Shown here: positions 50,679-62,038 of the stretch, piece after piece | Layout of the letters: every line of letters starts with the position of its first letter | How positions within the stretch are numbered: position 1 is the first letter of the stretch | From: Acidobacteriota bacterium | GTDB taxonomy: Bacteria; Acidobacteriota; Terriglobia; Terriglobales; Acidobacteriaceae | Direction: 5' to 3' | DNA: 64,000 nt | Assembly: GCA_021816455.1 (NCBI GenBank) | Contig: JAKAXU010000007.1 | Location: 40,407-104,406, forward strand | The notes under the pieces: generated by a model | What the model saw: the letters and a program-made list of their open reading frames with translations, nothing else | Database searches by the model: none | What the model was told of the DNA's origin: nothing | Position numbers and translations under genes: made by a program

Positions 50679-51446
50679 ATGAATTTTTTTCCGCTTTCTG
50701 CCAAGCCTTTTGCCTGGCCTTCAGCGCCATTCGCGATACTGCTGTTAGCCACAATAGTTCTGCCTGCGGTAGTTGGATGTAAGGGTTGCACGGCGACGAC
50801 GTTGCCACCATTGACGTCGACCGGTTCCAGCCACTTTGTGCAATGGTCCACAGGAGATGCCGGGAGCGTTACCACGTCGCGAACATACGAGGGACAGGCG
50901 GCGATACCTGGAGACGTGATTGTCGTCTTCTGCCACTGGAACGGCGCTCAGATTTCAGCCACTATTCATGATCAGGCCGGGAACCGGTATGTCGCTGCTT
51001 TTCCCGCGGTCACTGTGTCCCCCAACCACTGGTTCGGCGTATGGTACACGGTGAATGCTTCCTACCGGAAACCGCTCGCGGTGATGGCTGCATTTTCGAG
51101 GAAAACCACTTCGTACGCTGTGATAGACGTAGCGGAGTACAGTGGGTTTACAACAATTTCTCCGCTGGATGCGAAAAGTTTGTCAATGGGAAGTGGTATG
51201 ACTCAGGACTCCAGAGCGCTGACGACGAGCAATGCCAATGACACGATCATCGTGTGGTTTGGATATACGGATCACAATTTGCCGTATTCAGCCGGTGCCG
51301 ACTTCGCGAAGCGTAAGTATGAAGCGACGACGATGTTGGAAGACAGAGACGTGACCAGCGTCGGATCATACAGTGCAACAGCAACTTCATACCATCGTGG
51401 CAACTGGATAGCTTTTGCCCTCGCCTTCAAGGATACGGGCCCCTGA
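50679..51446 (+). CDS. Hypothetical lipoprotein of the exopolysaccharide locus
   Basis: MNFFPLSAKPFAWPSAPFAILLLATIVLPAVVGCKGC (lipobox VVGC) then beta-rich domain; divergent from the beta-helix lipoprotein. Confidence 0.6.
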   Translation: MNFFPLSAKPFAWPSAPFAILLLATIVLPAVVGCKGCTATTLPPLTSTGSSHFVQWSTGDAGSVTTSRTYEGQAAIPGDVIVVFCHWNGAQISATIHDQAGNRYVAAFPAVTVSPNHWFGVWYTVNASYRKPLAVMAAFSRKTTSYAVIDVAEYSGFTTISPLDAKSLSMGSGMTQDSRALTTSNANDTIIVWFGYTDHNLPYSAGADFAKRKYEATTMLEDRDVTSVGSYSATATSYHRGNWIAFALAFKDTGP

Positions 51447-51507
51447 GGCCTGTTCACCATAGCCTCGCAGTAAGTTTGTCTTTTTGCGGTGATTCATTCT
51501 GATATTT

Positions 51508-53337
51508 ATGACTGATCAACTGACGTCGTCCAAAGTCTGTGCAATCGATGCACTGACGCGCATTGTTCTGGTGCAATCGGAGCGCTTGACTGGAGAGGCG
51601 CGCCTGAATGTTGCGGCACAATTCTACGGTCTGCATCTGGAAGCTGTGGCGCAGTCCACAGCGGGCATGAGCGCAGAATTGCTGCAGATGCTTCAGGCAG
51701 AAAACACGGTAGCCGCGGCCGTTTCCGCGGAGGTTCTCCCGTTGCTTCCCTGTCGCGATCTGCTCGATGCGCTGCGAAGACGAGATGCAGAGAGCATTCC
51801 GCTGCTGATTTTCGATATTAGTCCCGGCACCAGTCAGCAGAGACTTAGGGAATGGTGTGGAGACCAGACTCCGAAGTTATCTCCGCGCGAAACGGAGTTG
51901 GTTGTTACTTCCTGGAGGTGTGGGGATTCCAGTGAGATTCTGCATGAACTGTCGAACGAGAGTTTACCGGCAATTGCCGCGCCTGCTTGTACGTTCAGGA
52001 CTCACCCGAAAGGTGCCCTGCTCTCGATCGAAAGCAAATTTGGAGCGCAGAGTTTCTTTACATGGAATGGAGATGCGCGGCACCGTATCTTCTATCTGTC
52101 TGCACTGGAGGATGTACCCGATCGGTCTTTGCCCAGGCTTCATTCAAGCGTGAAGCACTTTACGCGTCTCGCACCGATGATGATCTTTGTGCGTTATGCA
52201 GGTGGTGAACGCTGCTGGCATGCGCCGAAGCGTTTTGCCAACCTGACCATCGATGATCCGTGGCTTCGGTCGAGGTACGGTCATCTGGAGTTTGAGAAGT
52301 TGCTTGCCGAGATGCTGGCGATAAAATTTCACACCACTGTTGCGTTTATTCCCTGGAATTATGCACGCAGCGATGAAGTAACGACGAAGATATTCCGTGA
52401 GCACCCGGAGTTATTCTCGGTTTGCATTCACGGAAACAATCATGTTCATGGAGAATTTGCAGACTACAAAACAACGCCGTTGGCAGAGCAGGCTAGTGAC
52501 ATTTACGAGGCGCTTCATCGAATGGATGAATTTGCGCGCCAGACAGGTGTGAACTTTGACCGGGTCATGATTTTTCCGGAAGAAAAGTTATCACCCGCCG
52601 CAACACTCGAGGTGATGGAACGGGCGGGTTATCTTGGTACGGCGAATGCGGAACTGGTGGCAGCAGGAGAAGGACGTCCGAGCGACTCAATGTTTTATCT
52701 GCGTCTTGCGCAGACAGGAGGCACAACTCTGCCGCGCGTACGCCGGTTTCCGGCGGAAGTGGGAGTGCCCCAGGCGTATCTTGCCGTTCAATCCTTCCTG
52801 GAAAACCCGTTGTTGTTTTATGGTCATCATTCGCTGTTTGAAGGCGGGAGTGATGCATTCCGAACCGTGGTGAGCAGGGTGCGAGAGAAGTGGCCGGACG
52901 TGAAGTGGACGCGCCTTGGAGAGATATTTCAACACCTTTATCGCCTTCGCGTGCGTGGCGACGGAGACTATGACGTACTGGCTGAAGGCGGCAACCTGAT
53001 CGTGGAGAATCCTTCGGATCGGCTCGCAACATTTCATATACGGAAGGCTGTATTTGCAGGACAGAGAATTCAGTCGGTTCATGTGAACGGAGAAGCTGTC
53101 GATTACCGAAATGAAGGGGGAGTCCTGCAGTTGGCCCTTCGGATGGAGGCAGGTGACGCTGCTCGTTTGAACGTAAACTACGACAGCTCCGAAGTTTTTG
53201 TAACTTCGCGAGCCGCCAGGAAGAAAATCCGCGCTGCGATTCAAAGACGTCTCTCCGATTTGAGGGACCTTGTGCTGTCACAGAATGTGCTGGGTCGGCG
53301 TCTGGTTGGCCTGTATTACAGAGGTCGTTCAGGATAA
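51508..53337 (+). CDS. Polysaccharide-deacetylase-like protein with uncharacterised N-terminal domain
   Basis: NLTIDDPWLRSRYGHL and CIHGNNHVHGEF resemble NodB-type metal-site segments; MIFPEEKLSPAATLEVMERAGYLGT. Confidence 0.6.
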   Translation: MTDQLTSSKVCAIDALTRIVLVQSERLTGEARLNVAAQFYGLHLEAVAQSTAGMSAELLQMLQAENTVAAAVSAEVLPLLPCRDLLDALRRRDAESIPLLIFDISPGTSQQRLREWCGDQTPKLSPRETELVVTSWRCGDSSEILHELSNESLPAIAAPACTFRTHPKGALLSIESKFGAQSFFTWNGDARHRIFYLSALEDVPDRSLPRLHSSVKHFTRLAPMMIFVRYAGGERCWHAPKRFANLTIDDPWLRSRYGHLEFEKLLAEMLAIKFHTTVAFIPWNYARSDEVTTKIFREHPELFSVCIHGNNHVHGEFADYKTTPLAEQASDIYEALHRMDEFARQTGVNFDRVMIFPEEKLSPAATLEVMERAGYLGTANAELVAAGEGRPSDSMFYLRLAQTGGTTLPRVRRFPAEVGVPQAYLAVQSFLENPLLFYGHHSLFEGGSDAFRTVVSRVREKWPDVKWTRLGEIFQHLYRLRVRGDGDYDVLAEGGNLIVENPSDRLATFHIRKAVFAGQRIQSVHVNGEAVDYRNEGGVLQLALRMEAGDAARLNVNYDSSEVFVTSRAARKKIRAAIQRRLSDLRDLVLSQNVLGRRLVGLYYRGRSG

Positions 53338-53382
53338 CGAATCGGGTGCAGTATGCATTTATTCGGATGTCGAAAGGGTGCC

Positions 53383-53421
53383 TGTAGCATCCCTTCTGCA
53401 TCATGCAGAAGGGATGCTACA
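53383..53421. repeat. Perfect palindrome, 19-bp arms with 1-nt centre
   Basis: TGTAGCATCCCTTCTGCAT-C-ATGCAGAAGGGATGCTACA. Confidence 0.95.
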
Positions 53422-53575
53422 GAGACGACTGCGAGCTGGAATCGGAGTGAGCATGCTGCTTGATAGAGCGTGATCGATTCGCGTCCGATCGTATCTCGTT
53501 AAACCAGACAGGATTTTCACTTTCACAACCCATCGTCTGGCCAGGTGCTCGACGATATGCAACGGAGAAGAAACT

Positions 53576-54733
53576 ATGACGATTTCACTTGCTACTCCCG
53601 CGGCTTCCGATTCTGCGTCCAATGCAGTCGCCACCCCTGTGCCATTTCTTGATCTTCGTGCCGCATATTTCGAGATTCAGAAAGAAGTAGAGCAGGCCAT
53701 GCTGGACGTTTGCGCGAAAGGGAATTTCATTCTCGGGAAGGAAGTAGAGCAGTTTGAGAATGAGTTTGCGTCCTTTCAAGGAGTGAAGCATTGCATCGGA
53801 GTAGGCAATGGTCTGGACGCCCTTCATCTGGCTATTCAGGCACTTGGGATTGCGCCTGGGGACGAGGTGCTGGTGCCGGCGAATACGTATATCGCGACCT
53901 GGCTTGCGGTCAGCTATGCCGGCGCGATTCCAGTCCCGATCGAGCCTTGCGCAGATACTTACAATATGAATCCGGAGCGGGTTGAGTCGGCGATTACGTC
54001 GAAGACGCGCGGCATCTTGCCGGTACACCTTTATGGGCAGCCTGCGGAGATGGACCCGATCGTGGAAATTGGCAAGCGACACGGCTTGTGGGTGCTGGAG
54101 GATGCGGCGCAGGCACACGGCGCGCGCTACCGAGGGGTTCGACTGGGCGGCTTTGGGGATATGGCGGCATGGAGCTTCTATCCGGGAAAGAATCTGGGGG
54201 CATTTGGCGATGGCGGAGCAGTTACGACGAACGACGATCAGCTTGCGGATCGTATCCGTGTTTTACGGAACTACGGATCCCGCGTCAAGTACTACAACGA
54301 TGTTCGCGGATATAACAGTCGGCTGGATACAGTGCAGGCGGCGGCGCTGCGTGTGAAGCTGAAGTGTCTGGATGAGTGGAATAAGCGTCGAAACGCTGTG
54401 GCCCGGCAGTACAGTGAAGGGCTGTGCGATTTGGGACTGGTGCTGCCGATGGTTCCCGACTGGGCAGTTCCGGTGTGGCATCTGTATGTGATTCGCACGC
54501 CGAAGCGGGATGCACTGCAGCAGCATTTGCGTGAGCGTGGTATTGGCACAATTATTCATTATCCAGTGGCACCACACCTGCAGGTTGCATATCGGGATCT
54601 TGGTTTGCAGAAAGGGAGCCTGCCAATTACGGAGATGTTGCAAGATGAGATTCTGAGTCTTCCGATGGGGCCGCATTTGAAATCCGATCAAGTGGAGCAT
54701 GTGATTCAGTCCGTGCACGAGTTCTGCCGATGA
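53576..54733 (+). CDS. DegT/DnrJ/EryC1/StrS family sugar aminotransferase (FdtB/QdtB-like)
   Basis: [89 protein letters not shown]. Confidence 0.94.
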   Translation: MTISLATPAASDSASNAVATPVPFLDLRAAYFEIQKEVEQAMLDVCAKGNFILGKEVEQFENEFASFQGVKHCIGVGNGLDALHLAIQALGIAPGDEVLVPANTYIATWLAVSYAGAIPVPIEPCADTYNMNPERVESAITSKTRGILPVHLYGQPAEMDPIVEIGKRHGLWVLEDAAQAHGARYRGVRLGGFGDMAAWSFYPGKNLGAFGDGGAVTTNDDQLADRIRVLRNYGSRVKYYNDVRGYNSRLDTVQAAALRVKLKCLDEWNKRRNAVARQYSEGLCDLGLVLPMVPDWAVPVWHLYVIRTPKRDALQQHLRERGIGTIIHYPVAPHLQVAYRDLGLQKGSLPITEMLQDEILSLPMGPHLKSDQVEHVIQSVHEFCR

Positions 54734-56214
54734 GATCGATCGTACGTGCGACGGCGATGTTAAGCAGCAGCTCGCTGATCGGAATTCTGCTTGGGTTGGC
54801 TTCCTCGAAAATCCTTGCGACGGTGCTTCATCCCGCCGGCTATGGCTACTACGGAGTTCTGCAGAGTTTCATTCTGGCAGGAAGCCTGCTGGTGGGAATC
54901 GGAACACCGACCGGTCTGGTACGAATGGGGGCGACTGCGGCGAAGAATGGGGAGGATGAGGCGGTCTTTGCTCTCAGCAATGGAGCATGGCTACTGTACG
55001 GAGCGATGACGTTGCCGTTGATCGCTGCCTTCTATTTTTTTCGTGCGCCACTGAGCTACTGGATTCTAGGCAGCACGGAGCACGCAGCAGATATGCTTCC
55101 GCTTGGCATTGCGTTGGCTGTTGCGGTGGCACTCAATGTTCAGAACGGCATCATGAATGCATGGCATCGGGTGGAAGCGCTTGCTTCGTACGGCGTTGTC
55201 AATGCAGTGGGCAACGCGTCAGTGGGAATAGGCTCGGTGCTCTTATGGGGAGAGCGCGGGATAGTACCCGCCGTGGTGATCAGTTCATTTACAAGCTGGT
55301 TTGCCTCGAGATATTTTCTCATGCGCAGCGTGGGCAAAGCCCGCGTTCGGATCGGTTTCCGAAAGTCCGTTGAGTCGGCACGTGCACTGTTTGCCTTCGG
55401 CGTTCCTTACTCCATCAGTGTCATGGTTGGGAAGGGCGTTCAATATGCCATGCCGCTTGTTGTCCTACACCTGCTGAACGCCGCAGGAGTCGGATATTAC
55501 AAAGCTGCGGCAACGATTACGATTGGCTACCTCGGATTTCTGGTGACCGCGATGACGCAGGATTATTATCCGCGCGTTTCGGCGGTGAAGGATGATCCGA
55601 AAGCAATGACTGAGGTGATCAATGAGCAGCATCGGCTGATCATCCTGCTTGCTGCACCGGTGATTCTGGGTACGATGACGCTGGCTTCGTGGGTGATCCC
55701 ACTCATCTACTCTTCGAGTTTTCTGCCGACGGTGGATATTCTGGAGTGGCAGTTAATCGGTGATATTCTCAGGCTTTCCAGCTGGACGATGTCCTATGCG
55801 ATTCTGGCTCGGTGTCACCCGTCAATCTATTTTCTGAGCGAAGCGGTGCTTGGCGCTGGCACCTTGCTCACAACCTGGGGAGCCATTCGATATTTTGGTC
55901 TTGCAGGTCTTGGCATTAGTTTCGTTATCACATATGTCCTTTTCTATGTGGTTGTCTGGATCATTCTGCGGCGCGAACTGCAACTGCGATGGACAAAGTT
56001 CAATCGGAATCTGATGATTGCAGTGCTGAGCGCCGCCGCACTGATACGCTTGCTGCCATCGACTCCGCTGGCATCCTTCCGCATCGCGATTGGAGTTGTT
56101 CTTACCGTCGGTTTCGGGGTCTTCGCGGCCCGAACCCTCTGGCGCGAATCAAAGACAATGCGCGTCAGCGAAACAAAACAGATCCAGGAATCCATCACAG
56201 AGACTGGAAAATGA
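54730..56214 (+). CDS. Oligosaccharide flippase (Wzx-like)
   Basis: About 12 hydrophobic segments; [25 protein letters not shown] start typical of PST flippases; coupled (ATGA) to the preceding gene. Confidence 0.88.
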   Translation: MRSIVRATAMLSSSSLIGILLGLASSKILATVLHPAGYGYYGVLQSFILAGSLLVGIGTPTGLVRMGATAAKNGEDEAVFALSNGAWLLYGAMTLPLIAAFYFFRAPLSYWILGSTEHAADMLPLGIALAVAVALNVQNGIMNAWHRVEALASYGVVNAVGNASVGIGSVLLWGERGIVPAVVISSFTSWFASRYFLMRSVGKARVRIGFRKSVESARALFAFGVPYSISVMVGKGVQYAMPLVVLHLLNAAGVGYYKAAATITIGYLGFLVTAMTQDYYPRVSAVKDDPKAMTEVINEQHRLIILLAAPVILGTMTLASWVIPLIYSSSFLPTVDILEWQLIGDILRLSSWTMSYAILARCHPSIYFLSEAVLGAGTLLTTWGAIRYFGLAGLGISFVITYVLFYVVVWIILRRELQLRWTKFNRNLMIAVLSAAALIRLLPSTPLASFRIAIGVVLTVGFGVFAARTLWRESKTMRVSETKQIQESITETGK

Positions 56215-57596
56215 TGAAACAGACTGTTATCGCTCCGACTCCATCGCTTGCTCGCAGGATGCGCGTCGGAATCCTCGGAGCCTCGTACGAGACACCAAAC
56301 CTTGGCGTCAGTGCGCTGGCTGCTGGTGCGGTTCGCTCGATTCGAAATTGCTATCCGGACGCAGAGGTATTTTTTCTGGAGTTTGAGCGGCAAGCATCCG
56401 TACATTCCATTCCCGATGGAGTGTCGACTGTTGATGTTCCCCTCGCCCACATGCGGTTTTCGTGGAAGATATGGCTTCCAAACAACATTCTTGTCCTTCT
56501 GGCACTAGCTCTGTGTTCGAGAATATTGCCGACGCGCGGACTTAGAAACAGAGTGATTGGAATCAACACATGTCTGCGCAGGATATGTGAGAGCGAGCTA
56601 TTTGGAGCCGTCTCTGGCGGCGATAGTTTCAGCGATCTCTATGGTCTGTCGCGTTTTTTTTATGTGACACTGCCGTCGATTCTGGTGCTGATTCTGGGGC
56701 GTCCTCTTGTGCTGCTACCACAGACGTATGGCCCGTTCCGTTCCTCACTGGCTTCGAAGGTCGCGTTGTGGATTGTGCGGAGGTCGAGCCGAGTATTCTG
56801 TCGCGACTATCGTTCTTTGCCCGCGTTTCTGGATCAGGTTGGAGCAGGACGGGATGCCATTCGGAGAGAATTCTGTTATGACATGGCCTTTGGTATCGAC
56901 GCGCTGCCTCCAGGCAGGATTGAGATTGAGGGGCTGACTCTGGACAAGGAGCGATCGCCCGATCTTGTCGGTTTAAACGTGAGTGGTCTTCTCTATAAAG
57001 GAGGGTACAGCGAAAACAATCAGTTTGGCCTGCGGAGTAACTATCGCGAGATGATTGCCGCACTGATTGAGCGATTGGTTGCAAATGGCGCGCGGGTGTT
57101 ACTGGTTCCTCATGTCTTTGCCGAAAGTGGGTCAGAGGCTGAAAGTGATTCGGTGGCCTGCGAGGAATTGTACTCGCAACTAGCCCCCTCCTATCCCGGG
57201 AAACTAGGAGTTCTGCGGGGCATTTACACACCGCATGAGATGCGATACATCACCGGATTTTGTTCCTTTTTTCTTGGTTCGCGCATGCACGCCTGCATCG
57301 GGGCATTGTCTTTGTGTGTTCCTGCAGTCGGTCTTGCTTATAGCGACAAGTTCCTGGCGGTGTTGGAGACAGTGGGCATTCCGTCGCTGGCAATGGATAT
57401 CCGGTTTGTCCCTGCGGAGGATCTGATGAGAGCGATCGATGAAGCCTGGGCCAGTCGTGCCACGCTCTCCAGACAACTGGAAGAGACCATTCCTCAGATC
57501 AGAAATACGGTCCATCGCCTTTTTCAGATGGAGGATGTAACGAGCAAGGATGGCACAGGAAGTTCGTTCCCGTGCAGTGAGCTGACAGCGCGATGA
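56211..57596 (+). CDS. Polysaccharide pyruvyl transferase family protein
   Basis: VGILGASYETPNLGVSALAAGAVRSI; LPQTYGPFRSSLASKVALWIVRRS; GSRMHACIGALSLCVPAVGLAYSDKF; ATG at 56211 overlaps the flippase stop. Confidence 0.87.
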   Translation: MMKQTVIAPTPSLARRMRVGILGASYETPNLGVSALAAGAVRSIRNCYPDAEVFFLEFERQASVHSIPDGVSTVDVPLAHMRFSWKIWLPNNILVLLALALCSRILPTRGLRNRVIGINTCLRRICESELFGAVSGGDSFSDLYGLSRFFYVTLPSILVLILGRPLVLLPQTYGPFRSSLASKVALWIVRRSSRVFCRDYRSLPAFLDQVGAGRDAIRREFCYDMAFGIDALPPGRIEIEGLTLDKERSPDLVGLNVSGLLYKGGYSENNQFGLRSNYREMIAALIERLVANGARVLLVPHVFAESGSEAESDSVACEELYSQLAPSYPGKLGVLRGIYTPHEMRYITGFCSFFLGSRMHACIGALSLCVPAVGLAYSDKFLAVLETVGIPSLAMDIRFVPAEDLMRAIDEAWASRATLSRQLEETIPQIRNTVHRLFQMEDVTSKDGTGSSFPCSELTAR

Positions 57597-57768
57597 AGTG
57601 CATCGCCAACTTGTCGGCTGGATCGTTCTGGCTCCGACAACTCAAGAAAAACGATGAAAGTCGCGGATAAGTTGTGAAGCCAGTCTGCGAAGAGTCCGAT
57701 GGAATTTTTGCGGACGATATGCTATCGACAATCCGGCGGTCAATTCCTGCCGGAGATAAGAGTACGAA

Positions 57769-58818
57769 ATGACCATTCATACAATCGACCCCATGACCGA
57801 TCCGCGCTGGGATACGCTGGTGGGGAAACATCCGAAGGCTTCTGTCTTTCATGCAGCAACATGGCTTAGATCCATTCGAGATACCTATGGTCACGAGAGC
57901 CTCGCGCTGACTACCTGCTCACCGAATGAGTCACTGACGAGCGCGTTGGTGCTCTGCCGAGTGAAGAGTTGGATAACGGGAAATCGTATAGTCTCACTTC
58001 CATTCGCCGATCATTGCGACCCGCTGACTTCGTCCGAAGAGGAGACTGCAAACTATCTCCATAGCCTGGCGCAATACTCAGAAGAAAAGGGCTACAAGTA
58101 TGTGGAACTGCGGCCGACGACAGCGCTTTCCGGGGACCTGATGGCACAAGATTCCTTCTCCGGTTGCGCTGGCTATGCATTCCATACGCTTGATCTTGAA
58201 CCCGCGATCGACGAGTTATGGCGCGGCCTTCATCATAGCTGCATCCGGAGAAAGGTGCAGCGGGCGAGACGTGAGTCGCTGGTGACTGAGTGGGGGCGCA
58301 ATGAGCGACTTCTGGGGATGTTCTATCAGCTGATGGTGGAGACCCGTAGGCGGCATCAGTTACCTCCTCAGCCAATTCACTGGTTTCGGAGTCTGATTCG
58401 AAATTATGGCGATGACGCTGTGCTGTGGGTAGCTTCCAGGGAGGAGCGTCCTGTGGCTGCCATCCTCACGATCGCCGGCTCGCAGGCTGTTGTCTATAAG
58501 TATGGTTGCTCAAGTGCGCAGGATCATAACCTGGGCGGAATGCCCTTGCTTTTCTGGCATGCGATCGAGTATGCAAAGGCAAGAGGGGCGAGGATATTTG
58601 ACTTTGGACGCTCCGATCTTGACAATCCTGGGTTGATTGCGTTCAAGGGGCATTGGGGAACGAAATACTCCACGCTTACCTATTATAGGAACGGACAGAG
58701 ATCAATGGTTCCGGAACACGATTCGAAGCGCTTGCGCATGGCGAGACACCTGTTTGCGCGATTTCCGGAGTCGTGCCTGGTTGCAGCCGGCAGGATTCTT
58801 TACAAACACATGGGTTGA
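57769..58818 (+). CDS. FemAB/GNAT-family protein
   Basis: HPKASVFHAATWLRSIRDTYGHE; LHHSCIRRKVQRARRE; GARIFDFGRSDLDNPGLIAFKGHWGTKYSTLTYYR. Confidence 0.85.
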   Translation: MTIHTIDPMTDPRWDTLVGKHPKASVFHAATWLRSIRDTYGHESLALTTCSPNESLTSALVLCRVKSWITGNRIVSLPFADHCDPLTSSEEETANYLHSLAQYSEEKGYKYVELRPTTALSGDLMAQDSFSGCAGYAFHTLDLEPAIDELWRGLHHSCIRRKVQRARRESLVTEWGRNERLLGMFYQLMVETRRRHQLPPQPIHWFRSLIRNYGDDAVLWVASREERPVAAILTIAGSQAVVYKYGCSSAQDHNLGGMPLLFWHAIEYAKARGARIFDFGRSDLDNPGLIAFKGHWGTKYSTLTYYRNGQRSMVPEHDSKRLRMARHLFARFPESCLVAAGRILYKHMG

Positions 58819-58852
58819 AGAGTCATTCCACCACGCCTCACCTGAGTGTCCT

Positions 58853-60253
58853 ATGAATAAAATTCTTGAAAATCATTTCCGTATTCCAGCAGGTATGGTC
58901 GAAATCAAAGGCCCCCAGTCCTTCACCGCGGAGAGTGGATTTTTCCGGTTTGGTCCGTTGACCCACTGTTATGGCAGAAGGTGGACGGAATGTGCGAAGA
59001 AGAGCGAGCTATCGCACGATTCTGCAAGCTCTGTGCGCAGTAAGGGTGGCGTGTGCTTCCTGCCATTCGACCTCCAGGAGATTGTTGATGGTCTTCGTTA
59101 CGAGCGCTACATCTCTGGGGAGGCAAATCAGCGGGTTGGTTCTCTGGCGCGAGCGGTATATTACGCAATCCGGCCACTGCTTCCGGTTGGCTTGCGCCGG
59201 TATGCGCAACGGCGTGCGCTGAGGGGATGGAATCATCCAGGCTTTCCCGTCTGGCCGGTGGATCGTACTGTGGACTTGCTTCTGGAGCAGGTTTTGTTGC
59301 TTGCGATGGAAGCAAGGGGTTTACAGGAAATCCCATTCATCTGGTTCTGGCCGGACGGAAGTACGGGTTGCATCACGATGACACACGACGTGGAGACGAA
59401 AGCCGGATTAAGGTTTTGCGAAGAATTGATGCAGATGAATGAGCGATACAGGGTTCCAGCATCGTTTCAGCTCATTCCGGGAGCCAGATATTGTGCGACT
59501 TTGGACGATGTAGCGGGCATTCGCGGTCGGGGCTTTGAAGTCAATGTTCACGATTGGAAACATGATGGCGCGATGTTTTCCAGTCGGCAGGCATTTCTCG
59601 AAGCTTCTGCGAGGGTACAAGGCTGCGTGGAGGAATGGAACGTAAAGGGATTTCGTTCGGGTGCATTATATCGCAATCCCGACTGGATCTCTGAAATGAA
59701 GATTGCTTACGATATGTCCGTACCGACTTCGGGACGGCTTGAAGCACAACCTGGTGGCTGCTGCTCTTTGTTTCCGTGGTTCTTTGCAACTCCCTCCGAT
59801 ACTGCGCATGATAGGAATGCTGGGTCCGTTCTGGAGATTCCGGTAACAATGACGCAGGACTATTCGCTCTTTCACGTTCTTCAGGAGTATTCGCTGAGCA
59901 CGTGGGAGGCAGAACTAGCCGAAGTTCTTAATGGAAACGGTCTTGCAAGCTTTATTGTTCATCCGGACTATATTCGCGGTAATCGCGAGCAGCGGCTCTA
60001 CCTGAGTCTTCTGGAGCAGATATCGCGATTGCGCAGCGACCACAAAGTGTGGGTGGCGGCACCGGCAGAGATTCATCAGTGGTGGAGTCTGCGTGCCGGT
60101 ATGACGCTTGTTCGCATGGGAGATGGCTGGTGTGTGGAAGGCGAGGGAAGTGAACGCGCCTCCATCGCCTGGGCGCGGAGATCGGAGGAAGGTTTGTACT
60201 TCAAAGTAGATCAGGTGGTGAGCGCTGAAGGTGAATTGTACTCCGAGTCGTGA
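58853..60253 (+). CDS. Polysaccharide deacetylase-like protein
   Basis: CITMTHDVETKAGLRFCEELMQMNERYRVPASFQLIP; FEVNVHDWKHDGAMFSSRQAFL; FRSGALYRNPDWI. Confidence 0.75.
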   Translation: MNKILENHFRIPAGMVEIKGPQSFTAESGFFRFGPLTHCYGRRWTECAKKSELSHDSASSVRSKGGVCFLPFDLQEIVDGLRYERYISGEANQRVGSLARAVYYAIRPLLPVGLRRYAQRRALRGWNHPGFPVWPVDRTVDLLLEQVLLLAMEARGLQEIPFIWFWPDGSTGCITMTHDVETKAGLRFCEELMQMNERYRVPASFQLIPGARYCATLDDVAGIRGRGFEVNVHDWKHDGAMFSSRQAFLEASARVQGCVEEWNVKGFRSGALYRNPDWISEMKIAYDMSVPTSGRLEAQPGGCCSLFPWFFATPSDTAHDRNAGSVLEIPVTMTQDYSLFHVLQEYSLSTWEAELAEVLNGNGLASFIVHPDYIRGNREQRLYLSLLEQISRLRSDHKVWVAAPAEIHQWWSLRAGMTLVRMGDGWCVEGEGSERASIAWARRSEEGLYFKVDQVVSAEGELYSES

Positions 60254-60401
60254 GTTAATTTTCGTAATACATCTGCGATAGATTATGGTTGGAACTGCGA
60301 TGTGGGAGCTGCGATGAAGGATCATATTGATCGACGCAAAGCGCGCGGTACAGCGTGAAAGAAGATAGGTTTCTCAGCAGAAGAGGTTGGAGGAAGCAAT
60401 C

Positions 60402-61970
60402 GTGCCTGAAGAGAGTAGCGATATCAACGGCCTGGTAGGTCGTATCTTGTCAATTGTCGCGAGACGACGCTGGTGGATTGTTCTGCCGATGTGTCTGATT
60501 GGGGCTGGGGCCGCACTTGTGTCTCTGGTGCTCCCAAATCATTATCGGTCGGCGGCTACCATTGAGGTCGATAGCCGAAAAATCTCGAATGAGTATGTTG
60601 TGGCGATCAATACGGGTAATCCTACAGATGTCGTGAACGCGATTCAGAACAAGATCTTATCGCGCACACGCCTGCTTCAGATTGCCGACGAGTTTCATCT
60701 TTACCAGCGGCTCGCCGGAAATCCGGAAGCGCGGTTGGAAGCAATGCGCAACGATATCGAATTGCAGCCGCTGGATAAAAATTCCAATCAGAAGATGCTG
60801 AATACGTTCCTGGTGGCGTTCACAGCGTTAAGCCCTGACATTGCACAGAAGGTTGCTGAGCGACTGACGCAGCTATTTATCAGGGAGAATCTCAACTTTC
60901 AGCAGGAGAGAGACAAGGGAGCGACGGCGTTTCTCAACCAGCAACTTGTGGTGGTGCGTGCAAATCTGGATAAGAGTCAGGCAGCGTTGGCAACCTTTAA
61001 GGCACAGCATCTGGGTGAACTTCCGGAAGAGCAGCAGAGCAATTTGGAAGCACTGACGGGGTTACAGATGCAGCTTCAGACTGCACAGAGCAACCTGATG
61101 CAGGCGAGGCAGCAGCGAGCCGCGTTGCAGTCTTCGCTAGCGTTTCAAGCCGCTTCGAATGCTGATGGGGTTACTTCGTCCACAGAGTCGACGCCTCTGT
61201 CGAAGGCACGGGCGGATCTGGCGCAGTTGACGGCTCAGCGCGACGCGCTGTTGGCGCGCTACAGCCCGCTTTACCCAGACGTGATCAACCTGAATCAGGA
61301 AATTCTGAAAGCGAAGGCTCGCGTTCATGCGCTGACGAGCGAATCTCCATCCGGCAGTGCAGGAGTGACAACGCCGAAGGAGACATCCGATCCGGCCGTG
61401 GTTCAGATCAAAAGTCAACTTGCGGCAACCGATGCTGAAATTAAGAATGCGGAACAGATAAGTGCTAAACTTCAGACGAAAATTGACGAGTATCAGTCGA
61501 AATTGGGTCTGGAGCCTCTCCGACAGCAGCAGCTTTCTGAGCTTGAACAGGAGTACACTGTTGCACAAAAGCAGTACGCTGAACTACTCGGCAGGCAATC
61601 CGAATCGGAACTTGCCGCGGGAATGGCGCAGCAGGAAGGAAGCAAGGATTTTCAGATGATTGATCCGCCCGATTTTCCCTGGCAACCATCTGGACCGCAC
61701 CGCATGAAGATTGCTGCGGGGGGGCTTGCCGGAGGGTTGTTTCTTGGACTTGCGCTTGCATTCCTAGTCGATAGCCGCGATCGCTCCTTTCATACCGAGA
61801 GCGAAGTCAGGACATATCTTTCGATACCTATGGTCGTCGGAGTTCCTCCGCTTGATACTCCGAAAGATATGCGGGCACGCCGCAATACACGACGAATTGA
61901 ATGGGTGATGGCGGTCGTACTCACCCTTCTGGTTACAGCGGCGGAGATACTGGTTCTGCGTCGACTTTGA
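60402..61970 (+). CDS. Chain-length determinant protein (Wzz/GumC-like, GNVR motif region)
   Basis: Two TM segments flanking a coiled coil; LEQEYTVAQKQYAELLGRQSESELAAGMAQQEGSKDFQMIDPPDFPWQPSGPHR; GTG start 60402 likely. Confidence 0.88.
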   Translation: MPEESSDINGLVGRILSIVARRRWWIVLPMCLIGAGAALVSLVLPNHYRSAATIEVDSRKISNEYVVAINTGNPTDVVNAIQNKILSRTRLLQIADEFHLYQRLAGNPEARLEAMRNDIELQPLDKNSNQKMLNTFLVAFTALSPDIAQKVAERLTQLFIRENLNFQQERDKGATAFLNQQLVVVRANLDKSQAALATFKAQHLGELPEEQQSNLEALTGLQMQLQTAQSNLMQARQQRAALQSSLAFQAASNADGVTSSTESTPLSKARADLAQLTAQRDALLARYSPLYPDVINLNQEILKAKARVHALTSESPSGSAGVTTPKETSDPAVVQIKSQLAATDAEIKNAEQISAKLQTKIDEYQSKLGLEPLRQQQLSELEQEYTVAQKQYAELLGRQSESELAAGMAQQEGSKDFQMIDPPDFPWQPSGPHRMKIAAGGLAGGLFLGLALAFLVDSRDRSFHTESEVRTYLSIPMVVGVPPLDTPKDMRARRNTRRIEWVMAVVLTLLVTAAEILVLRRL

Positions 61971-62038
61971 CGCCGTCAACGGTCTGCTTACATTCGATGC
62001 GTTAATTGTGATATTGAGTAGCAGAAAGGAATCGCTTC

